Shown: in pieces, positions 42,084 to 51,356 of the stretch
How the letters are laid out: every line of letters begins with the position of its first letter
Numbering within the stretch: position 1 is the first letter of the stretch
Origin: Prevotella ihumii
Lineage (GTDB): Bacteria; Bacteroidota; Bacteroidia; Bacteroidales; Bacteroidaceae
Direction of reading: 5' to 3'
NCBI RefSeq assembly: GCF_900155655.1
Contig: NZ_LT706987.1
Coordinates: 1,603,936 to 1,667,935 of the forward strand
Length of the DNA stretch: 64,000 nucleotides
Translations under genes and position numbers: made by a program
The notes under the pieces: generated by a model
Seen by the model: only the letters and a program-made list of their open reading frames with translations
Database searches by the model: none
Told to the model about the DNA's origin: nothing

Positions 42084-43400
42084 GATACCTTTCTTCCAAA
42101 GGTCTACTGGCATATTTTCGTTTGGTGAGTGGATAGCGTTAGACTCCAATCCGAAGCCCATCAATACACTCTTTGAACCCAAAAGTTTCTCAAATGTAGA
42201 GATGATAGGAATACTTCCGCCAATACGAACAGGTAATGGACGCTTGCCAAATACGGCTTCAAATCCACGCTCTGCAGCCTTGTAAGCAGGGAAATCGATA
42301 GGACAAACGTAGCCATAGCCTCCGTGGAGGTTTTCTACCTTGATTTTCACGGTCTTAGGAGCAACCTTATTGAAGTAATCTACTACCAATTGACCAATCT
42401 TCTTATAGTCCTGATGTGGAACAAGGCGTGAAGAAATCTTTGCGTAAGCCTTAGATGGAATTACTGTTTTAGCACCTTCGCCTGTGTAACCGCTCCACAT
42501 ACCGCAAACATCGAATGATGGACGATAGCCTGTGCGTTCAATTGTGCTGTATCCTTCTTCACCGAATACTTCTTCTATATCCAACGACTTCTTATATTCG
42601 TTGATGTCGAATGGGATAGAAGCTACAAGGTCGCGTTCTTCCTTAGATGCTTCTTCTACATCGTCATAGAAGCCTGGGAAGCGAATCTTACCATCTTCTC
42701 CTGTTACATCGCCGATGAGTTTGCAAAGAACGTTAGCAGGGTTGGCAACAGCACCACCAAATGTACCAGAGTGGAGATCATGGTCAGGGCCTGTAACTTC
42801 AATCTGCCAATAAGCCAAACCACGCAAACCAGTAGTGATAGATGGTGTATCAGGGCCAATAAGTGATGTATCAGAAACAAGAATTACATCACACTTCAAT
42901 AATTCTTTGTGTTCTTCGATGAATGCAGGAAGGCTACCAGAGCCAATCTCTTCCTCTCCTTCAAAGATAAACTTCATATTGTGCTTCAACAAGCCGTTCT
43001 TGTTGAGGTATTCAAATGCTTTAGCTTGAATGAACGACTGACCTTTGTCGTCGTCAGCACCACGTGCCCAAATCTTGCCGTCTTTTATAACAGGTTCGAA
43101 TGGTTCAGTTTTCCAAAGGTCGAATGGTTCTGCTGGCATCACATCATAGTGTCCATACACTAAAACGGTCTTTGCGTTAGGGTCTACCATCTTTTCAGCA
43201 TAAACCATAGGATTACCCTTTGATGGCATTACTTCGGCTTTGTCTACACCAGCTTCTATCAAAAGTTCCTTCCAGCGATTAGCACAACGTACCATATCTT
43301 CTTTGTGTTCAGGTTGTGCACTCACACTTGGAATGCGAATGAGGCTGAAAAGCTCTTCAAGCATTCTCGCCTCGTTTTCTTCTACATATTTCTTAATCAT
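42039..43400 (-). CDS. M20-family dipeptidase (carnosinase-like)
   Basis: This di-zinc metallopeptidase probably cleaves dipeptides in the cytoplasm. The 453-residue length fits the M20 carnosinase/PepV-like group. Metal and catalytic sites are clear: VLVYGHYDVMPAEP (His ligand and Asp), WARGADDDKGQS (bridging Asp), FIFEGEEEIGSGSL (catalytic Glu pair), VSDTS, and near the end GFGLESNAIHSPNE with the last His. A dimerisation domain lies between. No signal peptide is present. A minus-strand TATATTTG -7 box lies at 43471-43464. Its 3' end is duplicated downstream. Confidence 0.93.
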   Translation of the reverse strand: MIKKYVEENEARMLEELFSLIRIPSVSAQPEHKEDMVRCANRWKELLIEAGVDKAEVMPSKGNPMVYAEKMVDPNAKTVLVYGHYDVMPAEPFDLWKTEPFEPVIKDGKIWARGADDDKGQSFIQAKAFEYLNKNGLLKHNMKFIFEGEEEIGSGSLPAFIEEHKELLKCDVILVSDTSLIGPDTPSITTGLRGLAYWQIEVTGPDHDLHSGTFGGAVANPANVLCKLIGDVTGEDGKIRFPGFYDDVEEASKEERDLVASIPFDINEYKKSLDIEEVFGEEGYSTIERTGYRPSFDVCGMWSGYTGEGAKTVIPSKAYAKISSRLVPHQDYKKIGQLVVDYFNKVAPKTVKIKVENLHGGYGYVCPIDFPAYKAAERGFEAVFGKRPLPVRIGGSIPIISTFEKLLGSKSVLMGFGLESNAIHSPNENMPVDLWKKGIETVINFHLEYDKEA

Positions 43401-43596
43401 TTTATTTTGAGGTTTAATGTTTTCTATTTATTGTTGCATCTCTACCGAAATGCCACTGCACCGCAAATATACAAAATATATTCTGAATGTGAGCCTAAAA
43501 CTGCCAATATCTTATGGTTGTAAATACTAAATATGCAAGATTAAGATTTCTCAACAGTTCACTTGCTTCTTTTCTTGCCTATGTATCTCTTTATAC

Positions 43597-43748
43597 CGAA
43601 ACCTATGAGATGTCTTTTTGCCTTATTTTGGCTTTATTTTGCCTATATCTGCAGTTACATAGCCCGCTATGCTCCTTTGATATATGCAAAATAAATCACA
43701 AAATAAGCTCAAAAAATACATTCTCATTCTAACGACCGATTTGGGTTA
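43597..43748. mobile_element. MITE-like element, family B, left-truncated copy
   Basis: It begins with CGAAACCTATGAGATGTC, matching the interior of the copy at 30327-30546, and ends with AACGACCGATTTGGGTTAA. The left terminal repeat is missing. Its right end overlaps the last codons of the lipid A deacylase-like gene. Confidence 0.8.
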
Positions 43749-44994
43749 AACGGATAGGGTAGGTCACTACAAACTCTGTCATATCGGCTTTGGTGAGATG
43801 CGCTTTTACGTTTATACCCACCTTTAGTCCTCCTAACGATGGAAAAGCATAGTGCAATCCTACTCGCTCATAGTAGCGAGGTTCGTTGTCGGTGATGTAT
43901 TGCCCCATTTGTTTGTGCAAGTAATAGCCCAACCCTAAAGCCAATGAAAGATTGTGATAGAACACCTCGTGTTTGGCTGCCAAAGCTATGGTAAACGGAC
44001 TATGTTTTATTGTAATGTTCTTTTCGGCATCTAAGCTCTTTATATGTGCGCCACACTTTTCGTAGAAATAGTCAATACCTATTCCCGATGCCCATCTTCT
44101 TGCGTATCGGTACATAATGTCGGCTTGAAGCGAATACACAGCATAACGTGTAAAGTGTTCTGTGCGATAATTAGGGTCGGTAGATGGGGTTCTGAACTGT
44201 GTCTTTTGCCAATCCTCCAACAAGGTTTTAGCTCCAATACCAGCTGCAATATTGACATACCAATACTTTTTTATTGGTTCGGCTGTGAAGGTTTGTCGTC
44301 CATTCACGATGTCCGAATAGTTGTAAGGCTGATACACCACTCCTATTGATGGTCCAAGGCTGTTCGACCCTTTGTTGGGACGATAAAGTGCGCCGTTGCT
44401 ATGGTGTACAAACTCTAAGCTACCTCGTATAGCCCAATGATTGTTGATGTGGTAAGTTTGGTGAATACCTGCCCCAAAATAGATAAGTACGGGCGTACCT
44501 ATCAGTTCGTTGTCAACTGCCTCTTCTTTGTCATACCATTTTGAGTTGAACCCAGCTCCGCCACTTAGCGAATAAGCTGTTTCCCAATGTTGCGACCGAT
44601 GAATGGAACGATAGAAAGTACCATAAAGCGAAAGCGTATTGCCAAGATGCGAATCGTAGTCTACTTCCTCTGCCAATCCCCAGTCTTCGTCTTTATTGCG
44701 ATGCATTCTCACCCCTCCGTTCATTGTATAACGTGCGCCAATGGCTATAGATGGGTAGTTATAATCAGCAGCATAACTATCTTTATCGGTAGGTTGAGCT
44801 GTGCGAAATAGTTCCAAAGCGACAGAACCATTATTCGACTTTTTCATCCATTTCTTTTGATATTTGTCCAATGACACCACATTGCTGGACATACCACTTA
44901 GCGTAACTCCCCAACGGCTAACAGAGTCGGTTGGCGTAGCGTTGGTTGTTACCGTGCTATATAATAAGGTGAAAAGAAGCAATAATCGTTGCAT
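43729..44994 (-). CDS. Acyloxyacyl hydrolase / lipid A 3-O-deacylase-like outer-membrane protein
   Basis: This 421-residue protein has a signal peptide (MQRLLLLFTLLYSTVTTNA) and a beta-barrel rich in aromatic/Gly strands. It contains LEFVHHSNGALYRPNKGSNS, which resembles the PagL active-site block with adjacent His and Ser. PagL enzymes remove an acyl chain from lipid A in the outer membrane. At about 400 residues the Bacteroidetes form is much longer than PagL itself. The last codons (LTQIGR and stop) come from the terminal repeat of a MITE, so the natural C-terminus was replaced. The enzymatic role is inferred. Confidence 0.8.
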   Translation of the reverse strand: MQRLLLLFTLLYSTVTTNATPTDSVSRWGVTLSGMSSNVVSLDKYQKKWMKKSNNGSVALELFRTAQPTDKDSYAADYNYPSIAIGARYTMNGGVRMHRNKDEDWGLAEEVDYDSHLGNTLSLYGTFYRSIHRSQHWETAYSLSGGAGFNSKWYDKEEAVDNELIGTPVLIYFGAGIHQTYHINNHWAIRGSLEFVHHSNGALYRPNKGSNSLGPSIGVVYQPYNYSDIVNGRQTFTAEPIKKYWYVNIAAGIGAKTLLEDWQKTQFRTPSTDPNYRTEHFTRYAVYSLQADIMYRYARRWASGIGIDYFYEKCGAHIKSLDAEKNITIKHSPFTIALAAKHEVFYHNLSLALGLGYYLHKQMGQYITDNEPRYYERVGLHYAFPSLGGLKVGINVKAHLTKADMTEFVVTYPIRLTQIGR

Positions 44995-45046
44995 ATCATT
45001 CAGAAGTTTTTATAGGGTATGTGTTTTTTGTGTACGCTTTCTATGT

Positions 45047-45817
45047 TCACACGCCGAACACTCGTGCTACATTTTCCGAAGTTTGGCGTGCTATTTCGTC
45101 CTCGCTCACGCCGTATACCTCTGCCAATCGTGCTACGATGTGTACAAGAAATGCACTTTCGTTGCGCTTGCCTCGCATTGGCACAGGTGCCATATAAGGT
45201 GCATCGGTTTCAAGTACAATGCGGTTTAGCGGTACGCTCTTGAGCGTTTCGGGGAGGTTCGACTTCTTAAATGTAAGCACACCACCGATACCCAACACAA
45301 AATCAGGGAAAGCAAGCAGTTCTGCAGCCTCCTTTTCATTGCCCGTAAAGCAGTGGAACACGCCTCCGTGAAGTTTGTCTTTATACTTTTTCAAGATGTT
45401 TACCATCTCGTTTTGCGCCTTACGGCAGTGTATCATCAGTGGCAAACCTGTTTCCACAGACCATCTCACCTGCTCTTCAAAGGCAAGAAGCTGCTCCTTT
45501 TCAAACTCGCGCGACCAATAAAAGTCTAACCCCACTTCGCCCACAGCAATACAGTCTTTGCTTTCTATGATGGCGGTGTGAATGTTTTTTAGCACCTCTT
45601 CATAATCGGCTTTCACCTCTTCGGGGTGTAGTCCGAGCATAGGATAAGCATAGTTGGGAAATTGGCGACATACCGCTGCGATGCTATCAAGCGAGTTTGC
45701 GTCTATGGCAGGCAGAAAAACCTTTTCCACACCAGCCTCCTTAGCCCTCTCTACCACTGCAGAAAGGTCGTCTTTAAATTCCTCACCATCAAGGTGAATA
45801 TGGGTATCTATTATCAT
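45047..45817 (-). CDS. tatD: TatD-family metal-dependent nuclease
   Basis: This 256-residue TIM-barrel hydrolase is thought to act as a 3'-5' exonuclease in DNA repair or RNA processing. Metal ligands are visible: MIIDTHIHLDG (HxH at residues 6-8), AVGEVGLDFYW (Glu), LMIHCRKA and GVFHCFTG (His), and LETDAPYMAP (Asp). It starts 6 bp after the upstream hypothetical gene and ends the operon polyprenyl synthase, hypothetical, tatD. Confidence 0.93.
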   Translation of the reverse strand: MIIDTHIHLDGEEFKDDLSAVVERAKEAGVEKVFLPAIDANSLDSIAAVCRQFPNYAYPMLGLHPEEVKADYEEVLKNIHTAIIESKDCIAVGEVGLDFYWSREFEKEQLLAFEEQVRWSVETGLPLMIHCRKAQNEMVNILKKYKDKLHGGVFHCFTGNEKEAAELLAFPDFVLGIGGVLTFKKSNLPETLKSVPLNRIVLETDAPYMAPVPMRGKRNESAFLVHIVARLAEVYGVSEDEIARQTSENVARVFGV

Positions 45818-45823
45818 AATTTA

Positions 45824-46522
45824 TCAATACTTTGGGTCTTCGTGGCGACGGTGATAGTAGACGATGCCAAACTTCCTACACTCTTGAAACCTTGTTTCGG
45901 GTGGCAATTCTGCAAAGTGAGCTTCTATCACGTTCCACAGTTCTAACAATAATTCGTCTATCTCAGGACGAAGTTTCGACATATCCTGCAACGTCTTTTG
46001 TGTACGTTGCTGCATACGTTTTTGTGCTGTATAAGCCTCGCTAAATATATCGAAATGGGTAGAAACCATACCTATGGAAGGATTATAAATGGGTCGCCCA
46101 CCTTTTTTTAGCCGAGCCTTTTCGCCCTCTACTATCTTTGTTCCCCATTCCATTAATCCCTCTGCCGATTTCAGATTAGGGAGGGCTGTGGCTTCTTCGC
46201 TCAGTCCGTATAGAGCCAATTGGCTACGTTTTATTTCGCCACGCTCTACCGACATCAGCAGCACCTGTATGAAATGGCTAAGATACATTACGGCTCTGCG
46301 CTGCAACCCGTCCATCTTTTTGGCATTGCGCACCTGCGACGCCATCGAAATACGATACTGTTCGGTGGCTGTCAACAAGCGGTCGTGCAAGGGTTGGGCG
46401 CGATTGAGCAACTTCCAATCGATAAATCTATTTCTTACGGTGTAGATTTCGCTATTGTCCAACAGCGTTCTAATCGACTTTAAGCGTGCGGCATCGGTTT
46501 TGGGAAGTCGGCGATAAGGCAT
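45824..46522 (-). CDS. Conserved-looking hypothetical protein
   Basis: I do not recognise this 232-residue protein. It is strongly basic at the N-terminus (MPYRRLPKTDAARLKSIR), mostly helical by composition, with no signal peptide or membrane helix. It has helix-forming stretches such as LLTATEQYRISMASQVRNAKK and LRPEIDELLLELWNVIEAHF, and ends in YHRRHEDPKY. The tight spacing to tatD (6 bp) and to the polyprenyl synthase upstream (63 bp) supports translation in one operon. A nucleic-acid-linked function would suit its charge and neighbour but is a guess. Confidence 0.75.
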   Translation of the reverse strand: MPYRRLPKTDAARLKSIRTLLDNSEIYTVRNRFIDWKLLNRAQPLHDRLLTATEQYRISMASQVRNAKKMDGLQRRAVMYLSHFIQVLLMSVERGEIKRSQLALYGLSEEATALPNLKSAEGLMEWGTKIVEGEKARLKKGGRPIYNPSIGMVSTHFDIFSEAYTAQKRMQQRTQKTLQDMSKLRPEIDELLLELWNVIEAHFAELPPETRFQECRKFGIVYYHRRHEDPKY

Positions 46523-46585
46523 CTTTTACGAACTTTTTACATCATTCTTTGGGTACTTTCGAAACTAAAGGAAAGAAACCAAACT

Positions 46586-47560
46586 TTACTTCTGGCGTTT
46601 CATCATTGCTGCCGCATAAGCCTTTAGCTCCTCTTTTCTATCTTCGGCAATAGCCACAGCGTCAAGATATTTCTTGCTCTGCTCGTAGTAGAAGTCCATT
46701 TTCTCTTTGGCCATGCGGTCTATGCCTATATCGTTGTAGAGTTTGGTTACGGCTGCAATCTTTTCTTCGGTATCAAAATCCTTCTTTCCAATCCACGTTT
46801 CCAATTCCTTGCGCTGCACCTCGTTAGCTTCGTTAAAGGCTGTGATGAGCATATAGGTTTTCTTGTTGGAAGTAATATCTCCACCTATCTTTTTTCCAAA
46901 CACCTTTGCATCGCCATACACGTCCAAATAATCGTCCTGCAATTGGAACGCCAAGCCTATCTGCTCGCCAAATTTATAAAGGTTGTCGGCATCTTCCTTG
47001 CTTGCATCGGCTAATATAGCCCCCATCTTCATAGCACAAGCAAGAAGCACACTTGTCTTTAAGCGTATCATTTCGATATACTCCTCCACGGTTACGTCCG
47101 AACGATTTTCAAATGCCATATCGTATTGTTGTCCTTCGCCTATTTGCAATGCCGTCTCTGTAAACAAAGCCAAACAAGCCTCAAGGTGCTTGCTGTCGCA
47201 TTTAGCCAAACGTTCGTAAGCCAATACGAGCATCGAGTCGCCCGAAAGAATAGCTTGATTGTCGTTCCATTTCTTATGCACTGTCTGCTGACCACGGCGC
47301 AAAGGAGCTTCGTCCATTAGGTCGTCGTGCAACAAGGTGTAGTTGTGATAAGTTTCTAAGGCGCAAGCCGACGAAAGTATCGCTTCGGGATTGTCCTTAT
47401 AAAGATTATAGCTAAGCATCATAAGGATAGGGCGAATACGCTTTCCACCCAAATCGAGCACGTACTTTATAGGCTCGTACAGGGTTGAGGGCTTACGGGT
47501 GTAAGGTAGACTATCCAAATAATGGTTTACGATTTTGAGAAGTTCGTCTGATGTCAGCAT
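46586..47560 (-). CDS. Polyprenyl diphosphate synthase (short-chain, FPP/GGPP type)
   Basis: This enzyme condenses isopentenyl diphosphate units in isoprenoid synthesis, including the side chains of menaquinone and lipid carriers. I start at 47560 (MLTSDELLKIVNHYL, 324 residues); an in-frame ATG at 47629 adds a leader with no family likeness. The first Asp-rich motif is HDDLMDEAPLRRG and the second LQDDYLDVYGD. GGKRIRPILMML marks the diphosphate-binding start. A Tyr sits five residues before the first motif and Thr at minus four, a pattern closer to C20 than C15 formers. The product length is not certain. Confidence 0.9.
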   Translation of the reverse strand: MLTSDELLKIVNHYLDSLPYTRKPSTLYEPIKYVLDLGGKRIRPILMMLSYNLYKDNPEAILSSACALETYHNYTLLHDDLMDEAPLRRGQQTVHKKWNDNQAILSGDSMLVLAYERLAKCDSKHLEACLALFTETALQIGEGQQYDMAFENRSDVTVEEYIEMIRLKTSVLLACAMKMGAILADASKEDADNLYKFGEQIGLAFQLQDDYLDVYGDAKVFGKKIGGDITSNKKTYMLITAFNEANEVQRKELETWIGKKDFDTEEKIAAVTKLYNDIGIDRMAKEKMDFYYEQSKKYLDAVAIAEDRKEELKAYAAAMMKRQK

Positions 47561-47882
47561 ATTATATTCGGTATTGATATTTCGCTTTTTAAAATTTCTG
47601 TTTTCCCAATTAAACGGCATATAAGCCAATGTCTAATTGTGGGTTTTATTTATAACGAAAATCTTTTTATAATATTGTACGCTTATATAAAAAAGGTGTG
47701 ATGGTTTTTATGCTGCTCGTTCTATTTTGCTGATTTGCAAGCTGTTGTTCTTAGTGATAAGTTTTGGGTTGATGTAACTTGTTTTAGCAGTTGTGCGTTT
47801 TAACATTTAAATCTGCGAAACAGCATTGTTTTATTATTCTCTTATATGGTTCTGAAAGTCCGATTTTAAGGTTTGCTATTGT

Positions 47883-47964
47883 CAAAGTTTATCTTTGACA
47901 ATGTCAAACATATATGTATTGCGGTGTCAAAGTTCAACTTTGAGCTGCTTAGCATTGAACTTTG
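47883..47964. repeat. Phased palindrome array, cluster 5
   Basis: Units are centred at 47890 (CAAAGTTTATCTTTG), 47912.5 (AAACATATATGTAT), 47935 (CAAAGTTCAACTTTG) and 47957 (CATTGAACTTTG): steps of 22-22.5 bp. Flanks match those of cluster 3. It lies in the 840-bp gap between tonB and the polyprenyl synthase, which otherwise shows only the inverted element at 48260. Confidence 0.85.
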
Positions 47965-48259
47965 GACTGCTGAAATATCAAGAAAAGGCTCTTTTTCTGT
48001 TTGTTTCTGCTTTTTTATAGTTCTATATTTACTTGATTTAAAAGTCTTATTTTTGCACACTTTCGCTTACTATTGTATAACAATAAGTGTATCAATAAGT
48101 TACAGTTGCACGTAAAAAGAGGCTCTATTCTCGTACAAAATCTTTTTAGTTGGTAAATACGCAAAATATGAAGGGTGAATTTAACAATTAGGAAAGCTAT
48201 TTGGTAAAAATAGAAAAGAATAAGTGAGAAATAGATAAAGGTTGTAAGCGGTTACGCAA

Positions 48260-48380
48260 CTACTCTTTATACACAACTCTGTTTAACCCAAATCGGTCGT
48301 CCGACCCGTCTGACTTGTCTGACACGTCCGACTCGTCTAACGACCGATTTGGGTTAAACAGAGATGTGTATAAAGAGTAG
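48260..48380. repeat. 41-bp inverted repeat enclosing a 9-bp repeat array
   Basis: CTACTCTTTATACACAACTC (48260 on) plus the MITE end GTTTAACCCAAATCGGTCGT (48281-48300) faces the same sequence inverted at 48340-48380, with one mismatch in 41 bp. The 39-nt loop (48301-48339) is made of GTCYGACNN units. It can form a very stable hairpin 18 bp beyond the tonB stop and may serve as its terminator. Confidence 0.85.
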
Positions 48381-48398
48381 ATTATGCAAGGAGATAGC

Positions 48399-49199
48399 TT
48401 ATGCTATTTGGAACACAATAGGTATTTCTACGAGCGACCTACAAGGTTTATTGTGTTCCTTTGCGGGTTTCCATCTGCCCATTGTGCGTACCACACGTAA
48501 CACTTCTAAGTCGAAGGCGGTGTTTTTGGCCTTCTTCACCTTTACATCACTCACTGTGCCGTCGGCATTGATGATGAATGTAACGTTAACAACGCCCTGT
48601 TGGTTTGCCTTTATGGCAGTGGGTGGATATTTTATAGTTTTGGTAAGCCACACAACAAAGTTGCTCCAACCACCTGGCGGAGTAGGGGTTTGCGAAAGAA
48701 TGTGTTTGTTTACTTTATCGTCCACTCGTTCCACCTTTTCTTCTGCATCATCATCGGTAAACTTGTTTTTCACCTCTTTGGCTATTTCCTCTATGGGTTT
48801 AGGAGGGTCGGGCAGGGCAGCAGTGTTGGTTGTGGTTAAGGCTACATCTCTCACTTGTGGTGCAGTGGTCTTTTCATCGTTCGATGTGGTGTTGCCCACC
48901 TCGTGTGGTGTAACCTTTTGCGGTGTGTCGCTGCGCTTTAGGTTTAGCATATCCTCCATAGTGGGCTTTTCGTCTTTCTGTTCCTTTGCAAGGTCTTGTT
49001 CGTCTATGGCAGGCATCATATCTTGGTTGTTTAAGACGAGTTCTTTTTTCAAGTCCATAGCCTTATCGTCCTCACTGTCGCCCCCTATTGAATATTCCAT
49101 CGCTACATAAAAGATGGACGAGGCTACAATGAGACCCAAAACAAAGCCTATCCAGCGTTTGTTTTCTAAATCTGCACTTTTTGATTTCTTTATTTCCAC
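48399..49199 (-). CDS. tonB: TonB-family energy transducer
   Basis: TonB couples the proton gradient to outer-membrane receptors such as the two in this window. This 266-residue protein has one N-terminal helix (IGFVLGLIVASSIFYVAM), a long periplasmic linker rich in Asp, Glu, Lys and Pro, and a C-terminal TonB domain (TIKYPPTAIKANQQGVVNVT, then FIINADGTVSDVKVKKAKN). ExbB and ExbD are not nearby, so it either uses remote partners or is one of several TonB paralogs. It is divergent from porQ. Confidence 0.9.
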   Translation of the reverse strand: MEIKKSKSADLENKRWIGFVLGLIVASSIFYVAMEYSIGGDSEDDKAMDLKKELVLNNQDMMPAIDEQDLAKEQKDEKPTMEDMLNLKRSDTPQKVTPHEVGNTTSNDEKTTAPQVRDVALTTTNTAALPDPPKPIEEIAKEVKNKFTDDDAEEKVERVDDKVNKHILSQTPTPPGGWSNFVVWLTKTIKYPPTAIKANQQGVVNVTFIINADGTVSDVKVKKAKNTAFDLEVLRVVRTMGRWKPAKEHNKPCRSLVEIPIVFQIA

Positions 49200-49221
49200 G
49201 CTTAAACACTAAATATTGTCA

Positions 49222-49242
49222 TTTCTCGTTATTAATGAGAAA
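49222..49242. promoter_or_regulatory. Palindrome in the tonB leader
   Basis: TTTCTCGTT-ATT-AATGAGAAA has 9-bp arms with one mismatch. It lies 23-43 bp upstream of the tonB start, between divergent tonB and porQ. It could be an operator or leader hairpin. Confidence 0.45.
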
Positions 49243-49334
49243 CAAGCAGTAAATATGAGCTTGCCGATAGCAGAAGTTCGTTGAAAAACTGCACAATCGG
49301 TAGACAAAATTAATAAGATATTCGGAAAAAGATG

Positions 49335-49342
49335 TATCTTTG
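49335..49342 (+). promoter_or_regulatory. porQ -7 box
   Basis: TATCTTTG followed by CC, 22 bp before the porQ start. The -33 region lacks a clear TTTG. Confidence 0.6.
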
Positions 49343-49364
49343 CCGATAAATTAAAGTACATTAA

Positions 49365-50309
49365 ATGAAAAAGCTCCTTTTCTCTCTCCTCCTTACAGGA
49401 TATTCGGCTATGACTTTGGCACAAGAAAGTCAGACTGAATACAACTTCTTGCGCTTGCCCATTAGTGCACACGCAGCTGCTTTGGGTGGCGAAAACATAA
49501 CCATCATAGAAGACGATCCAGCGCTGATGTTCTCTAACCCTGCTTTGGCAGCATCGGTAAGCGATATGACCATAGGGCTAAGTTATATGAACTATATGAA
49601 GGGAGCCAACTATATGGGCGCATCGTTCACAAAGGCTATTAAAGAAAAGATAACTGTGGGCGGAGGCATACAATATATGAACTATGGCAAGATGAAGGAG
49701 GTAGACGCCAACAATGTGCAGACAGGCGAGTTTAGTGCGAGTGAAATAGCGGTGGAAGGCGTTTTTTCGTACACCTTGGCACGCAATCTTGTGGGCGGTA
49801 TCACTGCAAAATTCATCACTTCGTATCTCGGTTCGTACAACAGTATGGCGGTGGGTGTAGACTTGGGGTTGAATTATTACGATGAGGATAAAGAACTGTC
49901 AATATCTGCTGTGGCAAAGAATTTGGGTGGACAGGTTAAGGCGTATAAAGACGACTTTGGCAAAATGCCGTTAGATGTTCAGGTAGGTATGAGCAAAACG
50001 TTGGCTGCTCTCCCTGTGCGTGTGTCGCTCACCTTAGTAGACCTTACCCATTACGACTACCGCTTTATCAATCACCTCAACCTCGGTGCGGATATACTGC
50101 TTTCGGAAAGCATTTGGATAGGCGGTGGGTATAACTTCCGCAAGGCTGACGAAATGAAAATAGGGCGAGGATATGAGGAGAGTACACACGGAGCTGGTTT
50201 TAGCTTCGGTGCAGGATTGAATCTTGAACGTTTCAAACTAAACCTTGCATACGGTAAATATCACGCAGCAAGCAACTCTATATTGGTAAATTTGGCTTAC
50301 ACACTTTAA
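49365..50309 (+). CDS. porQ: Type IX secretion system protein PorQ
   Basis: This 314-residue outer-membrane beta-barrel has a signal peptide (MKKLLFSLLLTGYSAMTLAQ) and the PorV/PorQ-type opening TEYNFLRLPISAHAAALGGE followed by DDPALMFSNPALAA. In the type IX system PorQ works with PorU, PorV and PorZ in the attachment complex at the cell surface. The barrel ends in ILVNLAYTL. The gene order porQ-cmk is typical of Bacteroidetes and supports the name. Its presence implies that the organism secretes C-terminal-domain proteins through type IX. Confidence 0.92.
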   Translation: MKKLLFSLLLTGYSAMTLAQESQTEYNFLRLPISAHAAALGGENITIIEDDPALMFSNPALAASVSDMTIGLSYMNYMKGANYMGASFTKAIKEKITVGGGIQYMNYGKMKEVDANNVQTGEFSASEIAVEGVFSYTLARNLVGGITAKFITSYLGSYNSMAVGVDLGLNYYDEDKELSISAVAKNLGGQVKAYKDDFGKMPLDVQVGMSKTLAALPVRVSLTLVDLTHYDYRFINHLNLGADILLSESIWIGGGYNFRKADEMKIGRGYEESTHGAGFSFGAGLNLERFKLNLAYGKYHAASNSILVNLAYTL

Positions 50310-50330
50310 AATATGGGGGGTAATAGTTTT

Positions 50331-50384
50331 GTCTGACAAGTCGGACGGGTCTGACAAGTCTGACTTGTCCGACCATTCCGACAA
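50331..50384. repeat. 9-bp repeat array (six units) between porQ and cmk
   Basis: Units are GTCTGACAA, GTCGGACGG, GTCTGACAA, GTCTGACTT, GTCCGACCA and TTCCGACAA. Complementary units can pair, so the transcript would carry a hairpin in the porQ-cmk spacer. Confidence 0.85.
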
Positions 50385-50423
50385 TGCTAATCATCTGCTT
50401 ATCCCTCTTTAAAAATCAGAACA

Positions 50424-51116
50424 ATGAAGAAAATAATAATAGCTATAGATGGCCATTCATCGTGTGGAAAAAGCACAATGGCAAAGGATTTGGCACGTGA
50501 GATAGGTTATATTTATGTAGACACGGGAGCAATGTATCGCTCGGTAACGCTCTATGCTATGCGCAACGGTCTGTTCAACGAAGATGGAAGCATCAAGTTG
50601 GACGAACTTGAAGCAAGCATCAAAGACATAAACATCGGTTTCCAACTCAACCAAGAAACGAGCAAGCCCGATACTTATCTCAATGACGAAAATGTAGAAC
50701 AGGCTATCCGCACGATGGAAGTTTCGGCACACGTTAGTCCTATTGCAGCTGTGCCTTTTGTGCGTACAGCCTTGGTGGCTCAACAACAAAAGATGGGTGA
50801 GGCAAAAGGTATCGTTATGGACGGCAGAGACATAGGTACGGTGGTTTTCCCTAATGCCGAACTCAAGGTCTTTGTTACAGCTTCTGCCGAAGTACGTGCG
50901 CGCCGCCGCTATGACGAGTTATGTGCTAAGGGTATGGAAGCCAATTTTGCTGACATCTTAAAGAATGTAGAAGAGCGCGACTATATCGACTCGCATCGTG
51001 AAACCTCTCCACTCAGACAGGCTGACGATGCCATCGTTCTTGACAATAGCAACGTAACGATAGCCGAGCAAAAAGAATGGCTGCTGAACCAATATTTAAG
51101 AGTGGTGGCAGAATAG
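50424..51116 (+). CDS. cmk: Cytidylate kinase
   Basis: It phosphorylates CMP and dCMP with ATP for nucleic acid synthesis. The 230 residues show the P-loop [32 protein letters not shown], the NMP-binding insert found in bacterial CMP kinases, [20 protein letters not shown], and ARRRYDEL. It is the normal downstream neighbour of porQ in this phylum and is separated from it by a 9-bp repeat array. Confidence 0.95.
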   Translation: MKKIIIAIDGHSSCGKSTMAKDLAREIGYIYVDTGAMYRSVTLYAMRNGLFNEDGSIKLDELEASIKDINIGFQLNQETSKPDTYLNDENVEQAIRTMEVSAHVSPIAAVPFVRTALVAQQQKMGEAKGIVMDGRDIGTVVFPNAELKVFVTASAEVRARRRYDELCAKGMEANFADILKNVEERDYIDSHRETSPLRQADDAIVLDNSNVTIAEQKEWLLNQYLRVVAE

Positions 51117-51155
51117 ATTACATTGAACTATAGAAAAGATATACGGAAAGGCAGC

Positions 51156-51356
51156 TTAACCCAAATAGGTCATTAGCCCGCAAAGGCTTTTTAAAGCGTT
51201 TAGCTGTTATGCTTTTCTTCGTCTTTGCACCTTATTTTGGCTCTTTTCGTTTGTTTTTTCAGTTGTTTAGCTCGCTAAACGTCTTCAAAAACAAACGAAA
51301 AGAGCTCAAAATAAGCTCGCAAATCTCGAAGAAGTCTAACGACCGATTTGGGTTTA
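51156..51356. mobile_element. MITE-like element, family A, copy 3 (inverted)
   Basis: This 201-bp copy runs in the opposite direction to those at 26714 and 41666. It starts TTAACCCAAATAGGTCATTA and ends ACGACCGATTTGGGTTTAA. It lies in the gap between cmk and the glutamine synthetase-family gene. Confidence 0.85.
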
